The position numbers were made by a program, and so were the translations under genes. Below, piece by piece: positions 13,101-22,250 of a stretch of 64,000 bases of DNA. The notes under the pieces are model-generated. The model worked only from the letters and a program-made list of their open reading frames with translations. It was not told the origin of the DNA and searched no databases. Origin of the DNA: Limnephilus marmoratus (lineage: Eukaryota > Arthropoda > Insecta > Trichoptera > Limnephilidae); contig OU862908.1 in assembly GCA_917880885.1 (NCBI GenBank), forward strand, positions 8,096,501-8,160,500, in the 5' to 3' direction. Position 1 is the stretch's first letter. Each line of letters begins with the position of its first letter.

Positions 13101-13547
13101 AGATCCGACTTACGACCTATTTGCAGGTACCGATCGCGGTCATAAGTCGACGACTATCAGTTAATCTAACAATCCTCCAAATTCACTTTTAATTTTTTAT
13201 TTCAGTCGCAAACTAAACAACGGAGGGATTCAGAAAAGAAAGATATGCTAAATCAAGTTAAAAGGATTCGTAAAGGTCTCAAGGGTCAAGACGACTTCGT
13301 GGATCCTAAAAAGGGAGGTAAAAAGAATATGATGATACAAAATAAGAGCATCGCTAAAAGAAATATGAAAAATAGTAAATATGGCTTCGGAGGCAAGAAG
13401 CGTGGCAACAAAATGAACACGAGAGAATCGTCCGCTGATTTCGGAGATTACAATAAATCAGGCAAAGGTAAAAATAAGTCCGCCGGTAAGAACTCTAGGC
13501 CGGGTAAAGCCCGTCGCCAAAATTTCAAATCCAAAGGTAAAAAATAA
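1080..13547 (+). CDS. EBP2: rRNA-processing protein EBP2 homologue (EBNA1BP2), 5 exons
   Basis: Exons are 1080-1136, 5414-5634, 9177-9335, 12307-12454 and 13206-13547. They join in matching phases (0, 2, 2, 0) with GT-AG introns to give 308 aa; the human protein is of similar length. The family signatures appear in order: an acidic N-terminus (SSDTDISDSDAE), LQDAFQKGLLKPGLNQVL with KKAVNNIADMK, LPWIETLDI, the FKRETLLHRQAQACVLEG block, RLHQLDIVTKRPDTYFAEMAKSD, a basic coiled region (VRAEKVRQLRQQKKMGKQLQ), and a very basic C-terminus with FGFGGKKRGNK-like motif and NTRESSADF. EBP2 acts in the nucleolus in 27S/28S pre-rRNA processing and 60S subunit assembly. Intron 2 (3.5 kb) and intron 3 (3 kb) have grown by transposon insertions, and no coding exon is interrupted. 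The start was chosen because it gives the acidic N-terminus, lies in the exon with a good GTAATA donor, and is the first ATG after the leader. Confidence 0.93.
1581..2409. mobile_element. Fold-back (large inverted repeat) element with telomere-like core
   Basis: Two arms of about 275 bp, 1581-1860 and 2138-2409, are imperfect reverse complements; both end in the ATGCAGAATACGCCAATG motif. They diverge by point changes and small indels, including frame differences, so this is not an assembly mirror. The 280-bp centre contains C-homopolymers, TTAGG-type repeat and a tandem duplication. The ORFs within the arms are mirror copies of each other and are not considered genes. The class is unknown; a fold-back DNA transposon or a double MITE insertion would fit. 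Confidence 0.7.
1867..2041. repeat. Interstitial insect telomeric repeat, (CCTAA)n x2 in a duplicated unit
   Basis: Two related units (about 1867-1939 and 1948-2041) each read CCGGATCTGCCCGC, a C-run, ATAACC(TAACC)n, then TTTCTAGCGGGCTTG. The pentamer CCTAA is the reverse complement of TTAGG, the common insect telomere repeat. Arrays run from 1891 to 1915 and from 1978 to 2018, the second with one CCGAA variant. Confidence 0.75.
2796..3745. mobile_element. Possible TTAA-flanked DNA transposon (non-autonomous)
   Basis: A 12-bp inverted repeat, CCACTGGAGCGA at 2796 and TCGCTCCAGTGG ending at 3745, bounds about 950 bp. It is flanked by TTAA on the left and TTAC on the right, which resembles a degraded piggyBac-type target site. 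A LINE fragment (3354-3624) is inserted inside. The TIR is short and the right TSD imperfect, so confidence is limited. Confidence 0.4.
3354..3624 (+). mobile_element. 5'-truncated non-LTR retrotransposon (RT C-terminal tail)
   Basis: The insert encodes the C-terminal segment found downstream of many non-LTR reverse transcriptases: GRRSRGRPRKTWHDQVNQIL, then SVCQDRVVWRSVLSAYP and a stop. It ends in a (TTAG)n tail. A 17-bp TSD beginning TTCATGCTAAAATTCGA flanks it (3337-3353 and 3625-3641), so this is a clean target-primed insertion that carries only the last 80 or so codons. Confidence 0.8.
3946..4889. mobile_element. hAT-like non-autonomous element, family 1, copy A
   Basis: The 944-bp element starts TAGAGGTGGGTAAGTTC, ends GACACATCGCTA (TAGCGATGTGTCAGTTC on the other strand) and is flanked by the 8-bp TSD TTTTGTAT (3938-3945, 4890-4897). 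It is GC-rich compared with its surroundings and has no transposase. Near-identical copy B lies at 56174-57215 and a shorter, inverted, more diverged copy C at 14455-14843. An 8-bp TSD with TAG-type ends points to the hAT superfamily, mobilised in trans. It lies in EBP2 intron 1. Confidence 0.85.
4898..5413. other. EBP2 intron 1, 3' part
   Basis: No gene seen. A GGGGTAAGATCGA motif occurs several times between 4910 and 5120, hinting at a small degenerate repeat. Confidence 0.3.
5414..5634 (+). CDS. EBP2: EBP2 coding exon 2
   Basis: The acceptor is TTGATTTCAG. The exon encodes the conserved LQDAFQKGLLKPGLNQVL block and the LPWIETLDIISNPAPMAPD segment. It ends in phase 2 at CAAAT|GTAAGG; the split ATG codon is completed by the first base of exon 3. 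Confidence 0.92.
6300..6410 (-). repeat. tRNA-derived SINE head, fragment
   Basis: The stretch GGATCTAGGAATTGAACCCA with the following bases resembles the T-arm/variable region of a tRNA on the - strand. It closely matches the SINE-like stretch at 44340-44420. The acceptor ends do not pair, so it is a SINE rather than a tRNA gene. The preceding 5635-6300 is AT-rich intron with nothing recognised. Confidence 0.5.
7068..7176. mobile_element. Short retroposon-like insert carrying a hammerhead-like motif
   Basis: A 109-bp insert begins with a T-run and is flanked by a perfect 13-bp TSD TTCAAAATAATTT (7055-7067, 7177-7189). It interrupts the RT frame exactly between WWVQNN and LFLNVEKCK of the host LINE. 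The poly-T at one end and long TSD imply target-primed reverse transcription, with the poly-A on the - strand. The body carries the fold described at 7081-7157. Confidence 0.75.
7081..7157 (+). ncRNA. Hammerhead-ribozyme-like motif (type I, minimal stem III)
   Basis: Core elements occur in order: CTGACGA at 7095-7101, stem II GGAAC/GTTCC with loop GTTT (7103-7116), GAAA at 7117-7120, a self-complementary ACCGGT (7120-7125) as a very short stem III, and C7126 as the predicted cleavage-site base (GTC triplet). Stem I is TCC/GGA next to the core (7092-7094 with 7127-7129) and TGTATAA/TTATACA distally (7081-7087 with 7151-7157), separated by an internal loop. One unpaired base (A7102) lies between the core and stem II, which is unusual and could weaken activity. 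Minimal stem III is typical of hammerheads in Penelope-like elements and retrozymes. Confidence 0.6.
8165..8842 (+). mobile_element. Non-LTR retrotransposon 3' fragment (LIAWGG family)
   Basis: It encodes an RT C-terminal region: LCQSLIEYGIIAWGG, then PISKAQKLIIKIILKLP and VLDIRQLYAKNMLIYLSKY. After a frame break come NLLLIPFAKTTFGQRNFGY and YNTLPLTIRQ-like sequence. The 3' end is AAATAAATAAAGATTATAATAAAA. The same family is present inverted at 16765-17819 and 27660-28148. It is truncated and frameshifted, so dead. Confidence 0.8.
9177..9335 (+). CDS. EBP2: EBP2 coding exon 3
   Basis: The acceptor is TTTACAG. The exon encodes NIRANNAKLPALDISVDP, then the FKRE-LLHRQAQACVLEG block and RLHQLDIVTK. 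The donor is AAACG|GTTAGC in phase 2. The reading frame stays open past the donor to 9420, but the homology stops exactly at the donor. Confidence 0.92.
9466..9775 (-). repeat. Interspersed repeat family R1, copy
   Basis: This copy contains CTCCACACTGGAGGCCCTGAGG near one end and AGGAATCTGGGGGTCAATGTGTCC and CTGCCAATGCAAGGCGATG inside. Related copies or pieces occur at 13878-14170, 24975-25395, 29640-30070, 32835-36440 (interrupted) and 60830-61205. The copy at 60830 reads the other way and ends in TGTGTGGAG-AATGTAAAAAAA, suggesting a SINE-like retroposon with an A-rich 3' end. It lies in EBP2 intron 3. Confidence 0.55.
9790..10180 (+). mobile_element. Probable LINE 3' UTR and tail, plus local duplication
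   Basis: A non-coding AT-rich stretch ends in GTGCTAAATAAACAAATAAAATAAATAAATAAAT, similar to the tails at 8066 and 62560. A roughly 75-bp segment (GATGTCAGCGTATTTACTTTAGAA ... AAAATGCTTTGTA, 9797-9870) recurs at about 10270-10345 just after the tail, which may represent a long duplication around the insertion. Confidence 0.45.
10850..10930 (+). repeat. Repeat family R1 fragment
   Basis: GGTGGGCAAACGCATCCGCCGCCAAGACC and CCTCACCCCATGAACTC match the segment at 29730-29790. The flanking intron (10180-10850 and 10930-11234) shows nothing else recognisable. Confidence 0.5.
11235..11519. mobile_element. MITE with 26-bp terminal inverted repeats
   Basis: A 285-bp element is bounded by a perfect 26-bp inverted repeat (11235-11260 and 11494-11519) beginning CCAAAGATATTGAAATATAA. 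Inside, two imperfect tandem units share the motifs GTAGTTTGAATACGGAA and TGCAGTAGTATTGGT. There is no ORF. The TSD is unclear in A-rich flanks. Confidence 0.75.
11590..12032 (-). repeat. tRNA-derived SINE, copy 1
   Basis: On the - strand the element begins with a tRNA-like head (GTGGTCTAGCGGTAAGGC with A-box character, then GGGATCGAATCC as B box, 11960-12030). A body follows, with GGTGTAAGATCACC-like sequence and a purine-rich stretch that appears on the + strand as repeated GGGGAAGGTGGGGAAGGAGATG. The same unit lies at 31036-31455 with a clear poly-T (poly-A on the - strand) end. The head alone is at 24838-24918. It lies in EBP2 intron 3. Confidence 0.72.
12307..12454 (+). CDS. EBP2: EBP2 coding exon 4
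   Basis: The acceptor is GATTGCAG. The exon continues RPDTYFAEMAKSDTHMHKVR and then a Lys/Arg/Gln-rich helix (EKVRQLRQQKKMGKQLQ). The donor is TTCAG|GTTAGT and the exon ends in phase 0. Confidence 0.92.
12665..12998 (+). pseudogene. C2H2 zinc-finger pseudogene fragment inside EBP2 intron 4
   Basis: Reading + from about 12696 gives HTREKPFTCSVCNSSFAHKQ then TLNCHLLTDSGYKPFSCPYC, an in-frame TAA after SSSQKGLL, and resumed KPYSCSVCNSSFNQKQYLNC with HMLTHNE. These are at least three C2H2 fingers with H-T/S-x-E-K-P-F/Y linkers and CxxC...H spacing. The in-frame stop, a frame change upstream (a further KCKFKRSHTYTH piece) and the loss of pattern after 12950 mark it as dead. No introns are seen within it, so a processed copy or transposon-carried fragment is possible. 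Confidence 0.75.
13206..13547 (+). CDS. EBP2: EBP2 coding exon 5 with stop
   Basis: The acceptor is TTATTTCAG. The exon encodes SQTKQRRDSEKKDMLNQVKR, then a strongly basic tail with the conserved KYGFGGKKRGNKMNTRESS motif and Gly/Lys/Ser-rich end, and terminates at TAA. The tail fits a nucleolar RNA-binding protein. Confidence 0.94.
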   Translation, partial: SQTKQRRDSEKKDMLNQVKRIRKGLKGQDDFVDPKKGGKKNMMIQNKSIAKRNMKNSKYGFGGKKRGNKMNTRESSADFGDYNKSGKGKNKSAGKNSRPGKARRQNFKSKGKK

Positions 13548-13877
13548 TTTGACCCAACTTATTTTTTTAATCTAAATATATTCTTGATTTAAACACAGTA
13601 CTGTCTTTTACTTTACCTTAATTTTTTGTTTTGCAAAACTTATCTAGTAGCTCTTGTTTAGCTTGGCAATATTTATTTGTATTTAAAATATTAAAAAAAA
13701 AAATCAGTTTCATTGTTCTGAAGCAAAGCAAACTGCTATGTTTAAAAATATTTATTATTATTATGTATAACTGTATTCATTGCACACCATAGAGCTGTAC
13801 AATTATCTCATTGAAACGTGTTACACTAGCAATAATCAGTCCACACTGCGCTTAGACCGGATTTTGTATTTTCTGGT
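13548..13877 (+). other. EBP2 3' flank
   Basis: This AT-rich stretch follows the EBP2 stop codon and must contain its 3' UTR. No canonical AATAAA was identified in the first 200 bases; an A-run occurs at 13690-13703. No gene seen. Confidence 0.4.
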
Positions 13878-14170
13878 CGGTTGGCATTAGAGCGTTGGGA
13901 ATTTGGAGCGCATTGGGCAACCTCTCCGGCCGGACTCTCCCGGCCCATCATCTTGCCCCACAGTGGGTGCAATGGATTCATTCATCACTCCTGGAAACAG
14001 ATCCCGGCCTCCCACCCTCCCCTCATATCTTTTCCTTCCCAACACATTGTGCTCCCTCCCTTAAAAAAGAAAAACCAAACGTCGCGAACCATTTGGGGTG
14101 ACCTGTGGCAGAGGTATTGGTTATCCAATAAATGGTTCCCGGAGCGACGGTACCCATATCCGCCTCTTAA
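13878..14170 (+). repeat. Interspersed repeat family R1, copy
   Basis: It shares CCCACAGTGGGTGCAATGG, CTCCTGGAAACAGATCC, CATTTGGGGTGACCTGTGGC and ATCCAATAAATGGTTCCCGG with other R1 copies (25000-25390, 29800-29890, 60890-61090). Two overlapping open frames here are by-products of the repeat. Confidence 0.55.
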
Positions 14171-14454
14171 ATTGAAACTCTGTTCTTCATCACCTATTAT
14201 TTCAACATCCCAACCTTCTTTTCTTTTCCGGAACCCAGATAGTCGAGCCTCTACATGCCTATCTACCCGGGCTTCACCCTCGTAGGCAAGTTCTAAATGA
14301 TCTTTTACCGGTTTTTGAGTCGCTTCAGCGACAGGTTTAAAGATAATAATAGTAAAAAAAATCTGAATTTTCAATTACTAAGCCTGCAGCGGGTTCTTTT
14401 AGGCTTGGTCAATGTTACCCCGGACAGGTTTGACCGATGACTGGCGCTTCCAAC

Positions 14455-14843
14455 TAGCGATGTGTAAAGCTGGAGTGGGCTCTTGAACTCGGGTTCTTTG
14501 CGAGAAGTTCCTACTCCTTTTTCAAATCGACTACTCCCAGAAAACCCGGTCCTGGACTCGGACCCAAGCCTGGAACTCGGAGCCGGACCCGGAGCCAGAA
14601 CCCGAATGCCTAAACCAGCATCGCGGTCCTCGCGAGTCGTGAGGTTTCTTGTCCGGGTTCGAGATCTTATGCGGGTTCTATCTGGGTCCAGCCCCGACCG
14701 AACCCTTGTGTCCCAGTAGCCGCTACAGCACCCAGTCCGCACCCAAGAACTTGGACCCAGACCTGCTCCTAGAACTCGAAGTACTTTTAAAAGGAAGCAC
14801 GCCTCGGAGGCCTCCGGCAAAATGCAGAACTCACCCATCTCCA
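14455..14843 (-). mobile_element. hAT-like non-autonomous element, family 1, copy C (short)
   Basis: A 389-bp inverted relative of 3946-4889 starts TAGCGATGTGTAAAGCTGG and ends ACTCACCCATCTCCA. The flanks are CTTCCAAC (14447-14454) and CTTCCTAC (14844-14851), an 8-bp TSD with one mismatch. It is more diverged and internally deleted compared with copies A and B, so it is likely an older insertion. Confidence 0.75.
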
Positions 14844-14851
14844 CTTCCTAC

Positions 14852-15499
14852 ATTTTACAAGGGTTACTTGGTGTTGTTCAATGTTAGACACAATTTGTAT
14901 TTGATTTACTATTTTGCAGAGTATTCTACTTCTAATTTAGTATTTTACTTAATAAATTTTATGGTAACTACCTCAATAAAAAATGTCATTGCATATTCAC
15001 ATTTTATTACCATAAAAATGACAAATTGTTTTTTTAGAAAAGAAGGTATATAAAAGCAATGTTATACATACATTGAAATGACCAAATTAATTGACACTTC
15101 GTACACACAATTCCTTCCAACTCCCTTTTTTGTGAAAACAAGGTCGTTTGATAGAGAAAATAATTCTATCTATTTCTTCTCTGTGATTCCTTTATCGGGA
15201 ATTTATGGTCACACAAACCTTTCCCCAGTTCTTTCCGAATACTTTGCAGAATACTCCTCTTCTGATATTTTTATGATTCGTGCGATGTGCACCCTTTCTA
15301 GTCTAAAAATGGTAATGGCACACATCTTTTGATTCTCTTTATTACTCACTGAGAACCAGATAAATTATCTTTGGATTGAGGTGTTTTTCTTCCCGTCTTC
15401 TCTAGATATAAGCTTCTTAAATTAAAATAATACGAACACCCCACGTGCTAAGGAGATGTAATCAATTTCTTCTTTTTTGGTTAGCTTGACCATGGTCAA
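14852..15499. other. AT-rich intergenic, no gene recognised
   Basis: Open frames of 84-134 codons here are Phe/Thr/Ser-rich without any recognisable domain and share short internal similarities. They look like chance ORFs. Confidence 0.3.
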
Positions 15500-16694
15500 T
15501 CTATATATATAAAAATCAAAATATGTTTTGTTTCTGGGTTTGTATATTTATTTATTTTTTCAGGTTCTCCATAAAACAGTTATACACCAAATTATTACGG
15601 AGAAGTTTACAAAATTTAAGAGAAAAAAAAAGTCTAAGGGGACAGTTTCACGATGTTGAGACGTATTTCAAAAGATAGTTACTGAACTCTCTATAGGTAA
15701 CATTGAAGATGTCAAAGCTCAATGCAGAATCGTTAAGCAGTTGAATTGCTCTATTTAACCTTTTCCACGCGATCGTAACAACAGTTGATACGGCAAAAGC
15801 CATGCCTCACACGCGCCCGTATCAGCCCTTGTTATGCTAACTTCGACTGCCGATATAACAGCACTACTATGTCACAGTATTTTTTCCCGCTCGCTAGGAT
15901 ATTCGTGTAACTATCACGATGCTGACATATTCAGGCATATTTCGAGAGTAAAATTTTTTTTTGTAAAAAACATCTATAATCAAGTGAATGTGTCCTCGTG
16001 CCTCGTGGTACTTGAAATATGACATATACATACCGCGTATGGGTATTGAAAAAACGGAGTAGATCAACGCGGGTAAAAAGTTAATGGGGCATTCTGAAAG
16101 GAAGAAGTTCTCGCTTTCGGAGTATAAAAAAGTACATGGGATCTCCCACGAGTATACGCGTTAGGGACATATAGGTTAATCTCCTTCAACATAGGTGGAT
16201 TCAGCACAGTACCGGAGATCAGCTTAAAATGGTTTCTATATACAATAGTGAGTTATGGCATCATGAAATTATGCATTGCTAACCGTTCATACATTGCGAG
16301 GAAACTTTGGGGATTTGATGTGTTCGCGGGAGTAGGGAGGTGAGAGGAGAACTCGGGAGAGGGGAGGGAGAACTCGAGAGGGGAGTTTGCGGGACGGGGG
16401 AAACGAATGAACTTCTTTAGTAAGTTGCATAGCAACCCATGCCGGAAACTCACATTGTATGTAAATGCCTATGTCAGAATTTGATAAATTGAATTATATA
16501 ATAGAAAGTACCTCATTTAAAATCCTAAATAATAATATAAATGGAGCGACTGATCGACGTGATGTTTTGCACAGAGATAATTGGAGAACTGGGAAATGAC
16601 ATAGCTTACTTTTTATCCCGGGAAAAACATTTCACTCCCGTGGAAAAATTCTTTCCCCTAATACCATGCGAGCGAAGCCGCAGGTAAAAGCTAG
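15500..16694 (+). mobile_element. Non-autonomous Helitron-like element
   Basis: The element begins TCTATATATATAAAAATC after an A (15499) and ends GCGAAGCCGCAGGTAAAAGCTAG before a T (16695). It therefore has 5'-TC, a 3'-CTAG terminus, A/T target and no TSD, as expected of Helitrons. The 1.2-kb interior has no Rep/helicase ORF. It contains a GAGAGGGG-rich stretch at 16330-16385 resembling the satellite at 59766. Similar 3' ends occur near 36007, 51167 and 60128. Confidence 0.7.
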
Positions 16695-17819
16695 TCATTA
16701 AATAAAAAATAGTTGCAAACCGGAAATAAAAACACATCAAGCAACTTACCTTTAGTAAGAATAATAATAATATATCTTTATTGAATGAAATTTGCAAGAT
16801 TATAACTAAAAAGTACATATTCAGTGTTATGTTTACAGTGGTTTAAAATTACATAAGTACAAAAGGATATCAACAGAAAATAATATAAATATGAACAGTA
16901 GATAAACGACGAATAGAAAATAGTTGTAAATTTTGGTTTTTCAGTAATCTGCCTCACTAGGCTAGCCTGTGTTGAGGCAGTAATTTTTAAATCAATTTAT
17001 AATACTTATAAACATACCTACACTTTTATTAAAAAGTAATCACACAATGGATTGGTTACATTAATAATAATTTTAAATAAAAGCAACCAATACATTGCTT
17101 GTATATTTCCATTGTATAATACCAAATCATTAATAATTTCGAATTTGGGTGAGTGCACCGGTAAAGGCCCTATCATTATTTTTGATCCAAATTTTTATGC
17201 TATTTTTGAAGTTTTTTTGGGAAACACATTTTTTTATTCTATCTGGAAGAATGTTGTAAAGTCTTGTTGCAAGGTATCTGAAATTTCATTGACCAAAAGT
17301 AGTATGCGTTTTGGGGATTTGTAGTAAGTCTTTGTCATTGTTTCGAGTACAGCGAGTATTTAATCTTTTTTCATAGTATTTATGTATATTTGTGTTTAGA
17401 TGTGTAAGGATTGTTTTTGCATATATCTGTCGAACGTCAAACACATTCATAACATTGAAGATTAAGTTCGAGTCTGTAATTAGAGATAGTCTAAGAATCA
17501 ATTTTATAATAGTTTTCTGTGCCTTTATGATTGGGTCTAGTGCTGATGCAGTACCGCCTCCCCATGCAATGAGACCATACTCAATAATAGATTGACAGAC
17601 TGCAAAATAAATCATTTTCAAGTGTTGTAAGTCGAGAAAGTTTCTTATCGTTCTGAAAAAGTGCATGGTTTTTCTTATTTTGTTTGCAATTATTTGAGTG
17701 TGAATATTCCATTTGAGAAATGGATCAATTGTGAGGCCGAGATACTTCATCTGTGTAGTGCGCTCAATGTAGGGACACTGACAAGATTCATCGGAATTAA
17801 AACATTTGTGTATTCTAAT

Positions 17820-19452
17820 CAGGCCCGGACTGGCCAGGTCCGCAGGTCCGCGATCGCGGAGGGCCCCCGGCGCGAGGGGGCCCCGAAGGGGCCCCATAAT
17901 ACGTACAAAAATAAGTTTTTGTCTTGTTAGTAGTTATTTTGTGTTCTTGGTAATGTTTGTGTACATTTTCGAAAAAAATTACATTTTCCAAAAGTAGAAC
18001 ATGTCCAACAACTGTTTATATCTCGCCGTGTATACGAAAGCTTTATACGATCCACTGTCATCCGCATCGGTTGTCATGTGTCCACCGTCCAGCAGTCAAC
18101 TCATAAATGAACTAATACCGACAACTGCACCGCGATGTCCTATCAGATCAGCTGATCACTCAGTAGGGCCAATTTTATACTGTGCGGTTTGATAAATTTA
18201 CAGCGCAGTTTTTTTTTTGTTAAATTGTTAAATTAAATTTTTTGTTTAGAGTGGAGTTGTACTACATTATTTGATTAATTAATATTACGAACGAAACAAA
18301 AACAATGAAGAGAACTTACAAGAGTTTCAAAAAAGAGAGGAAAGTAAGAAAAAGAAACAAGAAGATTTCCAGTGTGCCAGTTCAATGTTTACGTGGTTAA
18401 AACCATCAAGCTCTACCTCAGAGATAAACGATGACATGACTGTAGGTAAGGTCATCGAAATTTTAGATTATTATTTTTATTATGGGTTGTAATTTTTTGA
18501 AATTTTGTCTCTATTTATTCTACATTTTTACGTCACGTACTAAGAACTTAACAATATTAGTTTTTGCTTTTTTTACTTTAAAGGTTTTTACTAATAGGGC
18601 TAATTAATTGTTATAATTTTAACTAAATATACTAAATATAATGTTTCTCACATTTACTGCTCTGAAAATAGACAATGTTTCCAGTGTTTGACATGTGCTT
18701 TTTCTGTTCTGTTTGAACTTACTCGATCGTTTACCAACCTGTATATTGTATATAAATTTGTTCTTACCATACCTTGTACCCAAGTCACATGTGAACGAGT
18801 TTTTTTCTAAGACTTAAAATCGTCAAAAATCGACTTCGGTCGTTCTTAGGCCAAGACCTTATGTCCAGTCTGCTTTTTATTAATGTTAAGAGGGATTTAT
18901 TTTATGATTTGGATAAAAATAAAATAATAAGTTAAGTTAAGCCCCTTCTATTCTAGTATAGAACATTGTAAACTGTTAAACACACAGGATTTTTTTAAAT
19001 GTTAATATTTTTTTTCTAATCCCTAAAATCCGTTTGTCATTATTTTTACTACACAAATAATTTTTATATAATTCATTAATGCTTTGGTGTGAATAAAATC
19101 CTGCCCTTTATTTTGAACTCCGTTATAATTATTGGCAGTTCTACAGTGTGTTCTACATGTGTTTAGTAGTGTTGTGGTATCCTAAAAATACTGTGAATTT
19201 CTTATTTCAATAAATAGTAAAGTCAACAAAAGTCGAAAATCATAATATTCGTATAAAAACCAATCTGAATTTCTTCTTCTTTATAGGTGCCAATATAGCG
19301 TAGAAACGCGTTTTCATTGTTTTCAAGCACCTAATTTTCAAAAATTATCCGGGGGAGGCCCGTTTTCTGAAGCCCCCCCCCCCCCACCCCACGTTAGGGG
19401 GCCCCTTTACAGGTTTTAGCGGAGGGCCCCAAGTGGTCCCAGTCCGGGCCTG
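17820..19452. mobile_element. hAT element remnant with CAGGCCCGGACTGG ends
   Basis: The 1633-bp element has TIR CAGGCCCGGACTGG at the left and CCAGTCCGGGCCTG at the right, with a perfect 8-bp TSD ATTCTAAT (17812-17819, 19453-19460). Near 18305 it encodes a decayed transposase N-terminus: MKRTYKSFKKERKV, a frameshift, then WLKPSSSTSEINDDMTVG before a possible GTAAGG donor. This resembles the start of TTF-type hAT transposases. The rest is deleted. It is inserted in the LINE piece coding SDESC. Confidence 0.82.
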
Positions 19453-19671
19453 ATTCTAATAGAGGCATCATCATGAGGCTGACCTGTTATATTTATGCTT
19501 GATGTGACATATTCAGTTTTCTCGGTGTTCAAAGTGAGTGTATTTGTATCTAACCACTTTTTTACAATGTTTATATCCGTTTCAGCTTTTTTGTAGACAT
19601 CCACCTAAGTGTCAGCTTTGCTTGCGTTCATCAAGGTAGCTCTTAAAAAAGTTAAGTTCGTTGCCTGTAAT

Positions 19672-21045
19672 CAGGGGCGGCCCTAGGGCGGTGCGAGCGG
19701 TGCGACCGCACACGGCGCCGTCGTAAGGGGGGCGTCGAAAACACCCGACCACTGATAGACTATCTATCGATCGTGTGCTTAAATCGTGTGGTCGGTGCGG
19801 GGAGTAACTTGCTCCCCGCACCGACAAACCCGAATGTCCCTACAGGAAGCAACCTAGCACTATTTTTAACAGATCTTAGTTTAGAAGATATTATCTCTCT
19901 CCCAGCACAGTTTGACTTCATAAATCGGTAGTAACAACTTTCAGTAGCCCTGAAGAAGGAAACCTAAGTTCACATCCTCTGGTCAGACAAGTACTCAAAG
20001 CCGCAGCATTAAGACATCCTAAATTGGCTAAACCTTCTATCTGGGATCTTCGAGTGGTGTTGACCAGTGTTGACGACGTATGCGATTTTTCGCCATTTAG
20101 GCTACTCAGGACGAGAATCGGCGACGAAAAAATCTAAAAGGCGACTGGTCGCCTATTAGGCTACTTCAGAGACAAGTTATTTAAATCAGCCGAATCGCAA
20201 ATAATTAAGAAAAAATACAATAATGCTGTCGCTGAAAGTATTTTCAGCGTAATGGGGACAATCAAAACAATCATGGACTTAGCAAACGCATCGCAATTGC
20301 TGAAAAACTGCTCGAAATTTGTGAAGCAGTACCGGACTTATTCGTCTGCTCAAATAACAGCTAAGGAAATAACTTCTCAGGCTGCGATAGATTCTACGCT
20401 TAAGTCAGTTCGATCCCAAAGAAAAAAGCGATTATTTGAATATGAAGCTGCAGATGAGACAACAAAAAATCCCGAAGAACTGTTTAAAATTAACGTCTTT
20501 TACCCTCTGATAGATACAATTGAAAATGCATTGGTCACTTGGTTTGGACAATTATCTAAATTCAATGATACATGGTCTTTTTTGTATAACATCAAAATAA
20601 TTCCTGATAAGTCTTCATTGGAAAAAGCTTGTGCAGATTTGAAAATCATTTTAACCGACGGAAAAATTTGATGTCTCTAGTTGCGAATTGGTTGAAGAAC
20701 TTTTGAGCCTAAACCCATAACTAAAATATCTTGCCTCAGCAGAGCCACTAAAAGTTCTTCAACTTATAAAAAAATGATTGACAGGATATATTCCTAAATG
20801 TATGGACAGCGCTTCGGATTTTGCTGACCATCGCTGTAAATGTCGCCAAAGGAGAAGGAAGCTTTAGTAAATTAAACGTACTTACGTTCGGCCATGTGTC
20901 AAGAAAGACTATCAGATCTTGCAATTTTGTCAATTGAGAAGGATATTGCCCAAGGGTTAAATTATTCTGATTTAATAAAAAAATTCGCAAGGGCAAAAGC
21001 AAGCAAAGTTGTGTTCAAGTGTTTTTATTGATTTCGCAGATTTAA
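19672..21045 (+). pseudogene. hAT transposase pseudogene (TTF/dimerisation type)
   Basis: The left end CAGGGGCGGCCCTAGGGC resembles a hAT terminus; no matching right end was found. Decayed coding follows: TDLSLEDIISLPAQFDFI (19880), then from about 20200 AESIFSVMGTIKTIMDLANASQ, SAQITAKEITSQAAIDST, RKKRLFEYEAADETTKNPEE and LFKINVFYPLIDTIENAL to a stop at 20671. Beyond it, in shifted frames, are CQERLSDLAILSIEKDIA and KKFARAKASKV, typical of the end of the hAT C-terminal dimerisation domain. Several stops and frameshifts make it a pseudogene. Confidence 0.7.
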
Positions 21046-21511
21046 TTAAATAAATTTTATCAAACATATATTTCTTAAACGACTTCAAAAAGGAGGAGGT
21101 TCTCAATTCGACTATATTTTTTTAATGTTTGTTACCTCGGAACTTTCGACTGGGTGAACCGATATTAATGATTCTTTTTTTTATTTGAAAGCTAGTGCTT
21201 CTCGTGTGGTCCCATTTCAATTTGGTTCAGTTCTGACTATGGAATCCATGAGAAAACCATATAAGTCTTAAATTAGCATAAAGTATGTGCGCGACAAATG
21301 GACGAATAACTCAATATCACCCCAGACGATTTTGATGATTCTTTTTTTTATTGGAAAGGATGTACTTCAAGGGTAGTTTGATGAGAGTTTGGTTAGGTTC
21401 TGATTATGGGATCCATGACAAAGTAAAGGAACTAGTCAATTCTTAGGAGCAAATTAACGATACTCGGCCGAATCTTTTATAGGCTATCCGGATCTTTGAG
21501 TCACCTACCAT

Positions 21512-22009
21512 CAGTGGTGTAGAAAGGAGCGGCGGGGGGGGGGGGGGAGGTAGATCGCCCCGGGTGCCACCCAAGGTGAGGTGGGGGGGTGACACTAGAA
21601 TGTGGATTAAAAACTTACGAAAGTGCAAAACTGCCGTAAAAATTTTTTTACTCGTGAACAACACTGACTTTTATTTAGCTCTATGGCTCGGTTGGTCGGG
21701 GATTCCCGAAAAAATGTTTTTCCTCATTTTCGTTCCATAACTCGATCGGGGATTTCCTTGAAATATTCCTTGTGTCTTGTGTCATTCCAATTTAGTTCTA
21801 TTGATTGAAGTGAAAATGTTGTTATTCTGTTAGTGTTTTTAAATTTGTTTTAATTTTGAGGATTACGAAATTTTTTTTAACACATTTGACTCTTAGCTAG
21901 TAATGTTTTTATATTTTAGGAAGTCGAAATTTGCGTTTTGAATTTCTCAAAGTAAACTTAAATACCACGTTTTCCTCCCCGGGTGCCACCCATGCTAGCT
22001 ATGCCACTG
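21512..22009. mobile_element. hAT-type MITE (CAGTGG ends)
   Basis: The 498-bp element begins CAGTGGTGTAGAAAGG and ends AGCTATGCCACTG. The flanks are CCTACCAT (21504-21511) and CCTACCGT (22010-22017), an 8-bp TSD with one mismatch. It has a G-run of about 16 near the left end, and GGGTGCCACCCA motifs at both subterminal regions. No ORF. Confidence 0.72.
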
Positions 22010-22250
22010 CCTACCGTAACTTCGTTATGGTCAAGTAATGTCTGTCTCATATGAGCAGCACGTTTAGTAGGTCTACCCATATTTAGACAAATTAGTTAAA
22101 GTACTTCAGATTCACTTAAAACCAAAAAACAAACAAAAATTTTAACAACACAAAAAAACGACTTAAAAATCCACTAAAAAGTAAAAAAATAATTTCGTAT
22201 TCTTCTACAACGTAATAATCAACAAACTTTTTCTACTCATCAATATGTTG

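Noticed and set aside
13881..14374. Overlapping 68-134 aa frames on both strands
   Set aside because: They lie in repeat R1, and composition explains the openness.
18001..18192. 63-aa frame inside the CAGGCCCGG hAT
   Set aside because: It has no similarity to hAT transposase; the recognisable remnant starts near 18305.
19949..19990. Hammerhead core (CCTGAAGAAGGAAACC)
   Set aside because: It lacks a stem II pair and the GAAA-stem III-cleavage segment.
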